Source of the DNA: Clostridiales bacterium
GTDB lineage: Bacteria; Bacillota; Clostridia; Christensenellales; Aristaeellaceae
Length of the DNA stretch: 64,000 nucleotides
Direction of reading: 5' to 3'
Assembly: GCA_004556155.1 (NCBI GenBank)
Contig: SFIM01000011.1
Span: 7,922-71,921 of the forward strand
Both the position numbers and the translations under genes were made by a program. How positions within the stretch are numbered: position 1 is the first letter of the stretch; the number at the start of each line of letters is the position of its first letter. Shown piece by piece: positions 18,105 to 25,544 of this stretch. Under the pieces are notes generated by a model. It had not been told where the DNA came from, did no database searches, and was given only the letters and a program-made list of their open reading frames with translations.

Positions 18105-18914
18105 ATGAAAAAACGTTGCGTTGCGTTCACGATCCTGCTTTGCTGCTTTTTAGCGATGACGCTGTGCGCCCATGCGGATGCGCCCGTCAATCTGAGCGAT
18201 ATAAGCGCCGGGGCTTCCTATTACTTCAAGAATACCACCAAGCTGCGTGCAGAGGTGAAAAACAGTTACTTTATCCAGCAGGGCAGCGCCACGGATGGAG
18301 AGTATGGGTATTTCCTTGTGCTGAGCAACACGAAGGGTGACTGCACGATTCTGAAGGTTGATCTAAGCGATTATACAATCGTCAGCGAAACGCCTGGCGT
18401 GGAGGTGGATCATGGCAACGGCATGGCCTATAACCCCAAAACCAAGCAGCTGATTGTTTCCCACTGTACCGATCATCCGAACCGCCTCAGCTTTATCGAC
18501 AAGGATACGCTTGCGATTACCGGCTCGGTTGAAATGCCCATGCGCGTGATCTCTGTCGCCTATAACGAAAGCCGCGATCAGTACGTTGTGGTGCACAATC
18601 ACGACAGGCAGTTTTCCATCCTGGACAGCCAGTTCAATATCCTGAGCACCTACGATATGGTGGAGGACATGTTCAGCAATCAGGATATCGACTGCGACGA
18701 TCAGTACATTTATCTGCTTCAGTGGCAAAGCAACAATGGCTCGAATGTCAATTACATCGGCGTGTACGACTGGGACGGCAACTATGTGAACCGCATCAAG
18801 GTGCGGTCCCTGAGCGAAATTGAGAGTATGTTCCATATCGGCGACCGCGTGATTCTCGCGTTCTATGCCGGTCAGGTGATCGTCGGCGAAGCGCAGCTGT
18901 ACCAGGCTGAATAA
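18105..18914 (+). CDS. Secreted protein, beta-propeller-like, unknown function
   Basis: A 269-aa product with a clear signal peptide (KKR, hydrophobic core, CAHA before DAPVN). The mature part has repeated short beta-rich units such as YGYFLVLSNTKGDCTILKVDL, GNGMAYNPKTKQLIVSHCTD and YIYLLQWQSNNGSNVNYIGVYDW, as seen in YVTN/SMP-30-type propellers. No catalytic motif is recognised. It lies between the nucleoside hydrolase and the importer genes on the same strand with AAAGGAG before the start, so it probably belongs to the salvage operon, perhaps as an extracellular binding or processing partner. I do not recognise the family with certainty. Confidence 0.75.
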   Translation: MKKRCVAFTILLCCFLAMTLCAHADAPVNLSDISAGASYYFKNTTKLRAEVKNSYFIQQGSATDGEYGYFLVLSNTKGDCTILKVDLSDYTIVSETPGVEVDHGNGMAYNPKTKQLIVSHCTDHPNRLSFIDKDTLAITGSVEMPMRVISVAYNESRDQYVVVHNHDRQFSILDSQFNILSTYDMVEDMFSNQDIDCDDQYIYLLQWQSNNGSNVNYIGVYDWDGNYVNRIKVRSLSEIESMFHIGDRVILAFYAGQVIVGEAQLYQAE

Positions 18915-18933
18915 TAACGCCAATTCCAATGAA

Positions 18934-18953
18934 TTTAACGCGGCAGCGTTAAA
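18934..18953 (+). other. Intercistronic hairpin before the sugar-binding protein gene
   Basis: A perfect palindrome TTTAACGC-GGCA-GCGTTAAA is followed by AAATAAG rather than T. It may be an mRNA-stabilising hairpin for the highly expressed binding-protein message or an operator half-pair; nothing in the window distinguishes these. Confidence 0.5.
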
Positions 18954-18978
18954 AATAAGAAAGGTAGGTACTTACCCC

Positions 18979-20265
18979 ATGAAGAAACTGATTTCCCTTC
19001 TGCTGGCCGTGATGATGCTTGCGTCCATGGCCTCCTTCGCCGCGGCGGAGGAAGAAAAGACTCTGGTGTTTATCAACCAGGCAGCGTGGAATCAAACTAT
19101 GACGGTGATGGTCGATCGTTACTATGAGCTGACCGGTGTAAAGGTCATCCTGGAAAACTATTCCTTCAATGACATGATCAATACCATCGAGGTCAAAATC
19201 GGTACCGGCTCCAAGGATTACGATGTGATTTCTGTGGACGTGCCCCTGGTTGCCTCCTATGCTCGCCGTGGCATGCTGGCTGACCTGTCTCCCTACTTCA
19301 CCGAGGAGGACACTGCCAAGCTGGTGCCCGCCGCTGTGGAAGCCAGCACCTATGAAGGCAAGCTGTATGCCTCTCCGCTGTGCAACTCCACGCAGGAGCT
19401 GTTCTACAATGAAAAGCTGCTTGCGGAAGCTGGCGTGGATATGGACGAACTGAAATCCTACACCACTGACAACCGCATCACCTATGAACGCCTGGTTGAG
19501 ATCGCTGAGCAGGCGCTCAAGGTTCTGGATCCCGATGGCTCCAAGGGCTTGATCGGCTTTGACTTCCAGCAGGTTGACCGCGTATATCAGATGAACCAGC
19601 TTCCCAACTCCATGGGTGGCGCGCAGGTTTCTGCTGATGGTTTCTCTCTGGACGGCGTGCTGAACACTGATGCGTGGAAGAATGCCCTGACTTGGTATCA
19701 GGAGCAGGTGAAGAAGGGCATTTGCAGCCGCGGCATTACCGCTTCTGAAATTCCCAACTACTTCTATTCCGATAAGTGCCTGTTCATGCTGTGCGTAACC
19801 AACATGGTCGCCAACTGCAAGCGCAACAACATGGAATGGTTCGGCATTATGCCCTCTCCTGCCTTCAAGGGTTATGAGGACAAGGTTGCTACCCCCACCG
19901 GTTCCTGGCACTATGGCGTAAATGCGAATTCCGAAAAGATCGAAGAAGCTGCCAAGTTTGTAAAATGGCTGACCTGCTCCGACGAAGGCCCCACGCTGTT
20001 CTATGAAACGGACGGCATGATCCCCACCTATCTGCCGCTGCTGGATAAGCTGTCTGCGGATGAATCCACTGTGGATTGGATGAAGCTGGCTATCACCGAA
20101 TCCAAGACCACTGCGTATCCCCGCGCGCTGACCCCTGCTTTCAATGAATACTCCGCAGTTCTCAACGCCGTTTGGTCTGATACCCGCAACGGTGAGGATG
20201 TGGACGAGACCATTGAATGGGCAATTGAGGAATACGCTGCCCAGACTCAGAAGTATAAGCAGTAA
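18979..20265 (+). CDS. Extracellular solute-binding protein (SBP family 1, CUT1 type)
   Basis: Receptor of an ABC importer, 428 aa. The signal peptide ends with SFAAA before EEEK; no lipobox Cys is present. The mature part has the family-1 features DVISVDVPLVASYARRGMLADL, a central NSTQELFYNEKLLAEAGVD and C-terminal WLTCSDEGPTLFYETDGMIPT. Context (two CUT1 permeases, two ribokinases, nucleoside hydrolase) suggests a nucleoside or ribosyl sugar as ligand. This is an inference, since CUT1 importers usually carry oligosaccharides. A GAAAGGTAGG site precedes the ATG. Confidence 0.92.
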   Translation: MKKLISLLLAVMMLASMASFAAAEEEKTLVFINQAAWNQTMTVMVDRYYELTGVKVILENYSFNDMINTIEVKIGTGSKDYDVISVDVPLVASYARRGMLADLSPYFTEEDTAKLVPAAVEASTYEGKLYASPLCNSTQELFYNEKLLAEAGVDMDELKSYTTDNRITYERLVEIAEQALKVLDPDGSKGLIGFDFQQVDRVYQMNQLPNSMGGAQVSADGFSLDGVLNTDAWKNALTWYQEQVKKGICSRGITASEIPNYFYSDKCLFMLCVTNMVANCKRNNMEWFGIMPSPAFKGYEDKVATPTGSWHYGVNANSEKIEEAAKFVKWLTCSDEGPTLFYETDGMIPTYLPLLDKLSADESTVDWMKLAITESKTTAYPRALTPAFNEYSAVLNAVWSDTRNGEDVDETIEWAIEEYAAQTQKYKQ

Positions 20266-20280
20266 GTATGTTGCGTGGTC

Positions 20281-20307
20281 GGGACGGCGGCGGATCGCTG
20301 CCGTCCC
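20281..20307 (+). other. Intercistronic hairpin between binding-protein and permease genes
   Basis: An 8-bp GC stem GGGACGGC/GCCGTCCC is followed by a C-rich tract without T run. It is probably an RNA 3'-end stabiliser that lowers permease expression relative to the binding protein. Confidence 0.55.
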
Positions 20308-20378
20308 GCGCCCTTCCCTCCGGCGTAGCTACTGCTGCGGCGCCATGGTGCGATTGAAAGAAAAGAGGAGAAACTCGG

Positions 20379-21245
20379 ATGAATTTTAAGGGCAAACTGG
20401 CGCCATATCTGCTGTTGCTGCCAGCTTTTGTGCTGATTTGCTGGTTTAAGCTGTATCCAATCCTGTCCACGCTCAAGCAGGCTTTTGTGGTTAACGGCGC
20501 GTTGTCGTTGGCTAATTATCAGCGCGTGTTCGCGGAGAAGACCTTCTGGAATTGCCTGAATGTGACGCTGAAATTTAACGTTGTAACCATTCCGTTGCAA
20601 ATTATCATCTCATTCCTGATGGCGCTGCTGGTATCCTCCAAGGTACGGGGTACCGGCGTGTTCCGCACGATCTTCTACATTCCTTTTGCTGTATCCATCA
20701 CGGTGTGCGTGATGGTGTGGAACCTGATGTTTCAGTTCAACGGTGGCGTAGTCAACAGCTTCCTTTCGCTGTTTGGCGTTCCGCCGCAGGGCTTTTTCAA
20801 TGATAGAAAACAGGCGCTTTGGTGCATTGTGGTGCTGGCCAGCTGGAAAGGCTGCGGTTACTGGATGATGTTCCTGATGGCTGGTATTAAGAATATTGAC
20901 AGCTCGGTGTATGAGGCCGCGCGCATCGATGGCGCGCGTTACCCGCGTATTGTATGGAGCATTATGCTGCCGCTGATGCGCCGTACCATCCTGTTTGTGT
21001 GTGTGGCCAATACTTCCTCCAATATGCTGCTGTTTGCGCCAATGCAGTTGGTTACGGAGGGCGGCCCGCGCAACTCTACCAACGTTTTGATGTATGAGGC
21101 CTATCGTTCGGCTTTCCGTTACGCCGATATGCCGCGCTGCGCGGTGATCGTATCGGTTCTGCTGGTGATTATTCTGGCGATTGCATTGGTGCAGTTTTTT
21201 GCCCTGGGTGATCGTGATACCAAGAGAGGGGTGGCTCGCGTATGA
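20379..21245 (+). CDS. Sugar ABC transporter permease (MalF-like)
   Basis: Membrane permease of 288 aa with six predicted helices; the first is YLLLLPAFVLICWFKLYPI. The EAA loop YEAARIDGARYPRIVWSIMLPLM (quoted in part) is typical of CUT1 permeases. GAGGAG precedes ATG 20379. It overlaps the next permease by 4 nt (ATGA). No ATP-binding gene follows, so the pair probably uses a shared MsmX/MsiK-type ATPase encoded elsewhere. Confidence 0.93.
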   Translation: MNFKGKLAPYLLLLPAFVLICWFKLYPILSTLKQAFVVNGALSLANYQRVFAEKTFWNCLNVTLKFNVVTIPLQIIISFLMALLVSSKVRGTGVFRTIFYIPFAVSITVCVMVWNLMFQFNGGVVNSFLSLFGVPPQGFFNDRKQALWCIVVLASWKGCGYWMMFLMAGIKNIDSSVYEAARIDGARYPRIVWSIMLPLMRRTILFVCVANTSSNMLLFAPMQLVTEGGPRNSTNVLMYEAYRSAFRYADMPRCAVIVSVLLVIILAIALVQFFALGDRDTKRGVARV

Positions 21246-22132
21246 CGACCATGCGAAACGCGCAGATGAATCGCAAGCTGCATGCCCGCGCAAAGGCGCG
21301 CCGTGCGATGAACCATGGCCTGATCTATCTGGCGCTGATCTTTGTGGCTGCGCTGACGCTGTTTCCGCTGCTGTGGGCATTCTTTGCTTCCATGCGCTCG
21401 GACGTGGAGCTGTATCAGTATGCGTTGCCTTTTAGCTGGCATACGATTTTCCCCGTAGAATATACCTTTGATGCGTATCGGGTCGTGTTGACCGAGCTGG
21501 GCTTCCCCAAGGCGATGCTCAACACGCTGCTGATTATTGCCATTCAAATTCCCACAGGCTGCCTGGTCAATTCTATCGCGGGATTCTCTTTTGCCACATT
21601 TCGTTTTAAGGGACAAAAACTGCTGTTCGGCTTCTTCCTGGTATCGTTTATGATCCCATTTGAGGCCATTACCATGCCGCTCTACCAGATGGTAAACAAC
21701 CTGGGCTGGGTGGATACGCGCTGGGCGCTGATTGTTCCTGGTATTGCCAGCGGCATGCAGCTGTTCTTGTTCAGACAGTTCTTTGCTGATATTCCCGCAG
21801 CCGTCTTGGAATCCGCCCGTGTGGACGGAGCCAACTGGCCGCAGATTTTCTTCTATATCATGGTGCCTATGTGCGTGCCTATCTTTATCACGGCGGGCCT
21901 GATGATCTTTATGAGTGAGTGGAATAGCTACATGTGGCCGCTGCTGGTGGCGCGCAGCGTAAAAATCCGTACTGTGCAGATCATGATGGCTACTGTTAAA
22001 ATGGAGCACATCACCCTCTGGAGCTGCATGTACGCAGGCGCGGTGCTGTCTATCCTGATTCCCGTTGCGTTGTTCCTGCCTTTGCAAAAGTATTTTGTGG
22101 AGGGCATCACCGCCGGCGCGGTCAAGGGCTGA
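21242..22132 (+). CDS. Carbohydrate ABC transporter permease (MalG-like)
   Basis: Second CUT1 permease, 296 aa, with a basic N-terminus, six hydrophobic segments and the EAA loop ESARVDGANWPQIFFYIMVP (residues near 195-215). The C-terminus KYFVEGITAGAVKG is a standard MalG-type ending. It forms the channel with the preceding permease, to which it is translationally coupled. The operon's first transcript probably ends here; the next gene has its own promoter 20 nt later. Confidence 0.93.
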   Translation: MTTMRNAQMNRKLHARAKARRAMNHGLIYLALIFVAALTLFPLLWAFFASMRSDVELYQYALPFSWHTIFPVEYTFDAYRVVLTELGFPKAMLNTLLIIAIQIPTGCLVNSIAGFSFATFRFKGQKLLFGFFLVSFMIPFEAITMPLYQMVNNLGWVDTRWALIVPGIASGMQLFLFRQFFADIPAAVLESARVDGANWPQIFFYIMVPMCVPIFITAGLMIFMSEWNSYMWPLLVARSVKIRTVQIMMATVKMEHITLWSCMYAGAVLSILIPVALFLPLQKYFVEGITAGAVKG

Positions 22133-22154
22133 GCGGCAATGCATTTTCCAGCGT

Positions 22155-22183
22155 TTGTCAATTACAAAAGATTATGGTATACT
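22155..22183 (+). promoter_or_regulatory. Sigma-A promoter for the free-standing ribokinase
   Basis: -35 TTGTCA (22155-22160), 17-nt spacer, -10 TATACT (22178-22183). Confidence 0.78.
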
Positions 22184-22218
22184 GATTTTCGTATTCATTT
22201 TTCCTGAAAGAGGCCGGC

Positions 22219-23112
22219 ATGAAGCTACTGAATTTTGGCTCGCTAAATATTGACTACGTATACGATATGCCGCATTTTGTGCAGGGCGGCGAAACGGCCA
22301 CGGCCACGGCGCGGCATGTATATGCCGGGGGCAAGGGGTTGAACCAGTCTATCGCTGCCGCCCGCGCAGGCGCGCAGGTGCTGCACGCGGGGGCGATTGG
22401 CCCGGACGGGGCCTTCCTGACGCGGCTTTTGCAGGATGCCGGCGCGGATACTTCGGCGCTGCTGCAGGTGCAGGAGGCCTCCGGGCATGCGATGATCCAG
22501 GTAACGCCCGAGGGGCAAAACGCTATCATCGTGTACGGCGGCGCAAACCATTGCCTGACGGAAGCCTATGTGCAGTCCGTGCTGCGGCAGGCGGAGCCGG
22601 GCGATCTGGTGCTGCTGCAGAATGAAACCAGCCAGACAGCGCAGATCATCGCCCAGGCGGCCGACCTTGGCCTGCGGGTGGTGTTTAATCCCTCGCCCTT
22701 TCCGGCGCATCCGGAGCAGCTGCCGCTGGAGCGGGTGGATACCTTCATTCTCAATGAAATTGAGGGCGCGCTGCTGGCTGGAATGCCAGAAGAGCAGGAT
22801 GGCGACGTGATCTTTGACGCGCTGCGCAGCCGGTATCCGCACGCACAGATCATCCTGACGCTGGGCAGCCGGGGCGTAACGGCCTGGCTGGGCGGCCAGC
22901 GCTATGATCAGCCCTGCTTTACCGTGCGCGCGGTGGATACCACGGGCGCGGGGGATACCTTCTGCGGCTACTATCTGGCGGGCTGCTGCCAGGGGCAGGC
23001 GCCTGCACAGTGCCTGCGCGCCGCCTCCGCCGCTGCGGCCATCGCCATCACCCGTCCCGGCGCCGCTCCGGCTATTCCTGCGCGGGACGAAGTGGAAAGC
23101 CTGCTGAAATAA
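22219..23112 (+). CDS. rbsK: Ribokinase / PfkB family sugar kinase
   Basis: Cytoplasmic kinase of 297 aa, typical ribokinase length. Motifs are SLNIDYVYDMPHFVQGGET, the sugar-binding YAGGKGLNQSIAAARAG, FILNEIEGALL (NxxE), and the catalytic DTTGAGDTFCGYYLAG with the standard GAGD. It would phosphorylate ribose released by the nucleoside hydrolase, giving ribose 5-phosphate. It resembles the kinase half of the fusion regulator in motif order but keeps the canonical Gly that the fusion lost. It has its own promoter. A different furanose substrate cannot be excluded. Confidence 0.9.
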   Translation: MKLLNFGSLNIDYVYDMPHFVQGGETATATARHVYAGGKGLNQSIAAARAGAQVLHAGAIGPDGAFLTRLLQDAGADTSALLQVQEASGHAMIQVTPEGQNAIIVYGGANHCLTEAYVQSVLRQAEPGDLVLLQNETSQTAQIIAQAADLGLRVVFNPSPFPAHPEQLPLERVDTFILNEIEGALLAGMPEEQDGDVIFDALRSRYPHAQIILTLGSRGVTAWLGGQRYDQPCFTVRAVDTTGAGDTFCGYYLAGCCQGQAPAQCLRAASAAAAIAITRPGAAPAIPARDEVESLLK

Positions 23113-23121
23113 CGACATCAC

Positions 23122-23158
23122 AAAAAACCGTCTCCATCCGATTGGGTGGAGACGGTTT
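23122..23158 (-). terminator. Terminator for the minus-strand sigma/partner genes (possibly bidirectional)
   Basis: The stem AAACCGTCTCCA and its complement flank a short loop. On the minus strand it is followed by six T; on the plus strand the T tract is weak, but the hairpin lies just after the ribokinase stop. Confidence 0.85.
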
Positions 23159-23172
23159 GCTGTGTACAGAGA

Positions 23173-24171
23173 TCAGAGCTCCGGGGCAGGCGTGGAGGTA
23201 GCATAGGGCTGCAGCGTGGGAGAGAAAGAAATGGATTGCTGCGCCGAATCGTCTTCGGTCTGCGTATAAAGCGTGGGGGTCCAGATGACCGTCATGGTTT
23301 CCGTTTCAATCCAATCATTGCCTTTCTCATCTGAGCAATTAGTAGGCGTGCCATACGTAATGGTAAAGGCCAGGGTGTATTTGTTGGCAGGGCGGATGCC
23401 GTAAGGGATGTCGCTGTGGGTGGTGGCGTCGGTGGAGAAGGTATAAACCATGCGGGGCGGTTCATATTCGTTATCCTGGGATAGCAGGATGCGCTCGCAC
23501 GGGGCGCGATAGACGTCCGACCACCAGGGCTCGCCATCTTCAGTGGTGCTGATTTTCCAATCGATGCCCCAGCAGGCTGCTTCCATGCTAAGTTGGTTGT
23601 GATTATATGTCTTCGCAGCATCATAAGCGTCAACGAAGGTTGGGTCGTAGATGTATTCCTCGTAATGTCCATCCGTATCGAAATAAAGCCGGTTACGCGG
23701 AATGGTGATTTCAAACGAACCCTGGATAACGCCATCGTTATAGAAGGCGTTGAGCAGCTCGATGTGCAGCCCGTTTTCCTCCAGAATGCTGTCGTCCGTT
23801 GCAATCAGCACATTGGCAGGTACGGGCTGCGGGGAAGGCTGGGTGGGAATGGTGGAAGTGTAGAGCGCGTTCTCGGTTGCGGACGGCGTGATTTCATTCT
23901 GGGGCGTGGACGACGTGTCCTCACCGCTGTCTACAGGCTGAAATTGCGTGATGGGCGTGGGGACAACGGTTGGGTTGATGACCTCGTTGGCAGCGAAGGC
24001 AACGGCGGTCAGCACCAGCACGGTGACGACAGCCATTACGGCGGTGCGCAGGGTAAACTTTTTCATAGGCTCCTCCTTCGTCTGGTGCAGCGCCTGCTGC
24101 ACGCTGCGCGAAAAGCCATCCGGCACCGGCCCATAGGCGGCGCGGAAATCGATATCCTGCAGCTGCTTCAT
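23173..24171 (-). CDS. Membrane-anchored partner of ECF sigma factor (putative anti-sigma)
   Basis: A 332-aa protein with a short cytoplasmic N-terminus (about 45 residues), a single membrane helix (RTAVMAVVTVLVLTAVAFAA) and a large Thr/Pro-rich extracellular part. The domain organisation and 4-nt overlap (ATGA) with the sigma gene indicate that it holds or senses for that sigma factor. No HxxxCxxC zinc anti-sigma motif is seen. The extracellular part has beta-rich segments (GSFEITIPRNRLYF, RMVYTFSTD) like DUF4179/DUF5643-type ectodomains. The signal sensed is unknown. Confidence 0.7.
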   Translation of the reverse strand: MKQLQDIDFRAAYGPVPDGFSRSVQQALHQTKEEPMKKFTLRTAVMAVVTVLVLTAVAFAANEVINPTVVPTPITQFQPVDSGEDTSSTPQNEITPSATENALYTSTIPTQPSPQPVPANVLIATDDSILEENGLHIELLNAFYNDGVIQGSFEITIPRNRLYFDTDGHYEEYIYDPTFVDAYDAAKTYNHNQLSMEAACWGIDWKISTTEDGEPWWSDVYRAPCERILLSQDNEYEPPRMVYTFSTDATTHSDIPYGIRPANKYTLAFTITYGTPTNCSDEKGNDWIETETMTVIWTPTLYTQTEDDSAQQSISFSPTLQPYATSTPAPEL

Positions 24172-24644
24172 AGCCCTTGCACCTCCTTAAAGTAATCGTC
24201 GCGGCGCATCTGCTCGCGGCCGCGCGCCAGCCGCGATTTGATTGTGCCCTGGGGAAGCCGCAGAATCTGCGCGACCTCCCGCACATCATAGCCCTCCACA
24301 TAGTAGAGCACCATGGTCATGCGCAGCTTTTCCGGCAGACGCACGAAGAAACGGTACAGATCGGGGTCTCCCGTTTCCGGCGCGGGCATATCCGGCAGCG
24401 TATCGGTGGGGATTTCGCGCTTTCGCCGCCTGAGCAGCGCATAACACTCATTGAGCATGATGCGGATCAGCCAGGGCTGAAAGCGCTCATCCTCCCGAAG
24501 GGTGGGCAAGCGCCGCCATGCGTTCAGGATGGCCGACTGCACGGCGTCCTCCCGATCGCATAGCTGGGGCAGCACGGTGGCCGCAATGCGGTACAGCGTG
24601 CCCTGCAATTGTTCCACCTGCCGGGCAAACTCTGCTTGTGTCAT
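24168..24644 (-). CDS. ECF-type RNA polymerase sigma factor
   Basis: A 158-aa sigma-70 relative with region 2 (DREDAVQSAILNAWRRLPTL) and region 4 (RMTMVLYYVEGYDVREVAQI, LPQGTIKSRLARGREQMR). It directs polymerase to stress or envelope genes, with its partner encoded immediately downstream. GGGAGG precedes the start. A possible ECF -35 box GGAAC lies on the minus strand at 24708-24712, about 65 nt upstream, which would fit autoregulation, but the matching -10 is not convincing. Confidence 0.93.
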   Translation of the reverse strand: MTQAEFARQVEQLQGTLYRIAATVLPQLCDREDAVQSAILNAWRRLPTLREDERFQPWLIRIMLNECYALLRRRKREIPTDTLPDMPAPETGDPDLYRFFVRLPEKLRMTMVLYYVEGYDVREVAQILRLPQGTIKSRLARGREQMRRDDYFKEVQGL

Positions 24645-24800
24645 GGTTCCTCCCTGTGGAGCATGTAAATCGATCTACACCTGTATGATGATTGCGAGGT
24701 GTGCGAGGTTCCATAGAATTGAAAAAAGTAAATAAATTTAAGAGGGTGGAGGGAGCGAGAGCATGGTGCGGAAATGTACACAATGTCTTATGCTGCGTTC

Positions 24801-24964
24801 CCCCTCATCCGTCTCGCTGTACGCTCGACACCTTCTCCCGCTTGGGAGAAGGCTTTTATAGTCGTGCTTTTTTTAGCTGCAAAAATACACTGCTGCATTG
24901 ACGAAGTCTACGAAAGGCCTTCTCCTTGAGGAGAAGGTGGGCGGCCTTAGCCGCTCGGATGAGG
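24801..24964. repeat. MITE-like element with inverted ends
   Basis: The left end reads CCCCTCATCCG, and the right end CGGATGAGG is its complement. Each end is joined to an inner hairpin: CCTTCTCCCGCTTGGGAGAAGG at 24831-24852 (22 nt, quoted as its two arms CCTTCTCCC and GGGAGAAGG) and CCTTCTCCTTGAGGAGAAGG at 24918-24937. The symmetry suggests a small non-autonomous element or a REP-like repeat. A further similar hairpin GCTTCTCCTCAAGGAGAAGC stands at 25153-25172. Confidence 0.6.
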
Positions 24965-25235
24965 CGCGTAATCCGCCTCTGTGGCAGATCAAGGCGGATG
25001 CAGCGCCAATGAGGCAACGAGTTTTGCTAGCGTTAGCGTCGCAAAACGACTATGCCGAATTGTGAGGGCCGTAGCCGCCGCAGCGGCGTTATCTTATATA
25101 GCGATGATAACGACCACTTTGTGGTCTACACCTCACCACCGCCTGCGGCGGAGCTTCTCCTCAAGGAGAAGCCTTTTGGTGAGTGCACTCTCCAACTGTT
25201 GCCAAGCATTGCGCTTGATTTTCGCACCCAATCAC

Positions 25236-25360
25236 GCCCCCGTGGCACGCCGATGAAATCGGCGCAGGACGTGCGGAGCACGGCCGAAGGGGAAATATTC
25301 AAGTGAACGGATGGCGCTTGCGCTGATCCGGACATGTGAATTTTCCCTGCCACGGGGGGC
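25236..25360. repeat. Nested inverted repeat (125 bp)
   Basis: The outer arms GCCCCCGTGGCA (25236-25247) and TGCCACGGGGGGC (25348-25360) pair. Inside are the pairs GGGGAAATATTCA with TGAATTTTCCC and CGGAT with ATCCG around a GGCGCTTGCGC tip. The whole could fold as one long imperfect hairpin. Confidence 0.55.
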
Positions 25361-25426
25361 GGGGCAGGTGGCCAGGGCCACTTCCAGTTTAATGCAAGTA
25401 GCTTTTACGCCACACGCAGGCTCTTT

Positions 25427-25453
25427 GTTTCTTTCTTGATTCAAGAAAGAAAC
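25427..25453. repeat. 27-bp perfect palindrome
   Basis: Arms GTTTCTTTCTTGA and TCAAGAAAGAAAC are separated by a single T. There is no T tract or gene end nearby that would make it a terminator; it looks like another dispersed repeat. Confidence 0.65.
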
Positions 25454-25497
25454 GTAACCCCTTCGTTTCTCTTTCGTCCCCATCTCCCGCTCCCTGC

Positions 25498-25529
25498 AAA
25501 AAAGCCGCCAGGCAAATGCTTGGCGGCTT
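25498..25529 (-). terminator. Terminator of the EF-G2-like gene
   Basis: Minus-strand stem AAGCCGCCA/TGGCGGCTT followed by six T, 16 nt beyond the stop codon. Confidence 0.88.
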
Positions 25530-25544
25530 GACAATGCGGAAGAA

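Larger units (their letters stand above)
24645..25497. other. Gene-free region rich in palindromic repeats
   Basis: About 850 bp without a plausible gene, although short open frames exist on both strands. It holds several nested inverted repeats that look like dispersed intergenic elements, listed separately. None is followed by a T-tract that would make it a simple terminator. Confidence 0.7.

Noticed and set aside
24801..25453. Possible CRISPR array in the repeat-rich gap
   Set aside because: Repeats are unequal palindromes without regular spacing or spacers, and no cas genes occur in the window.
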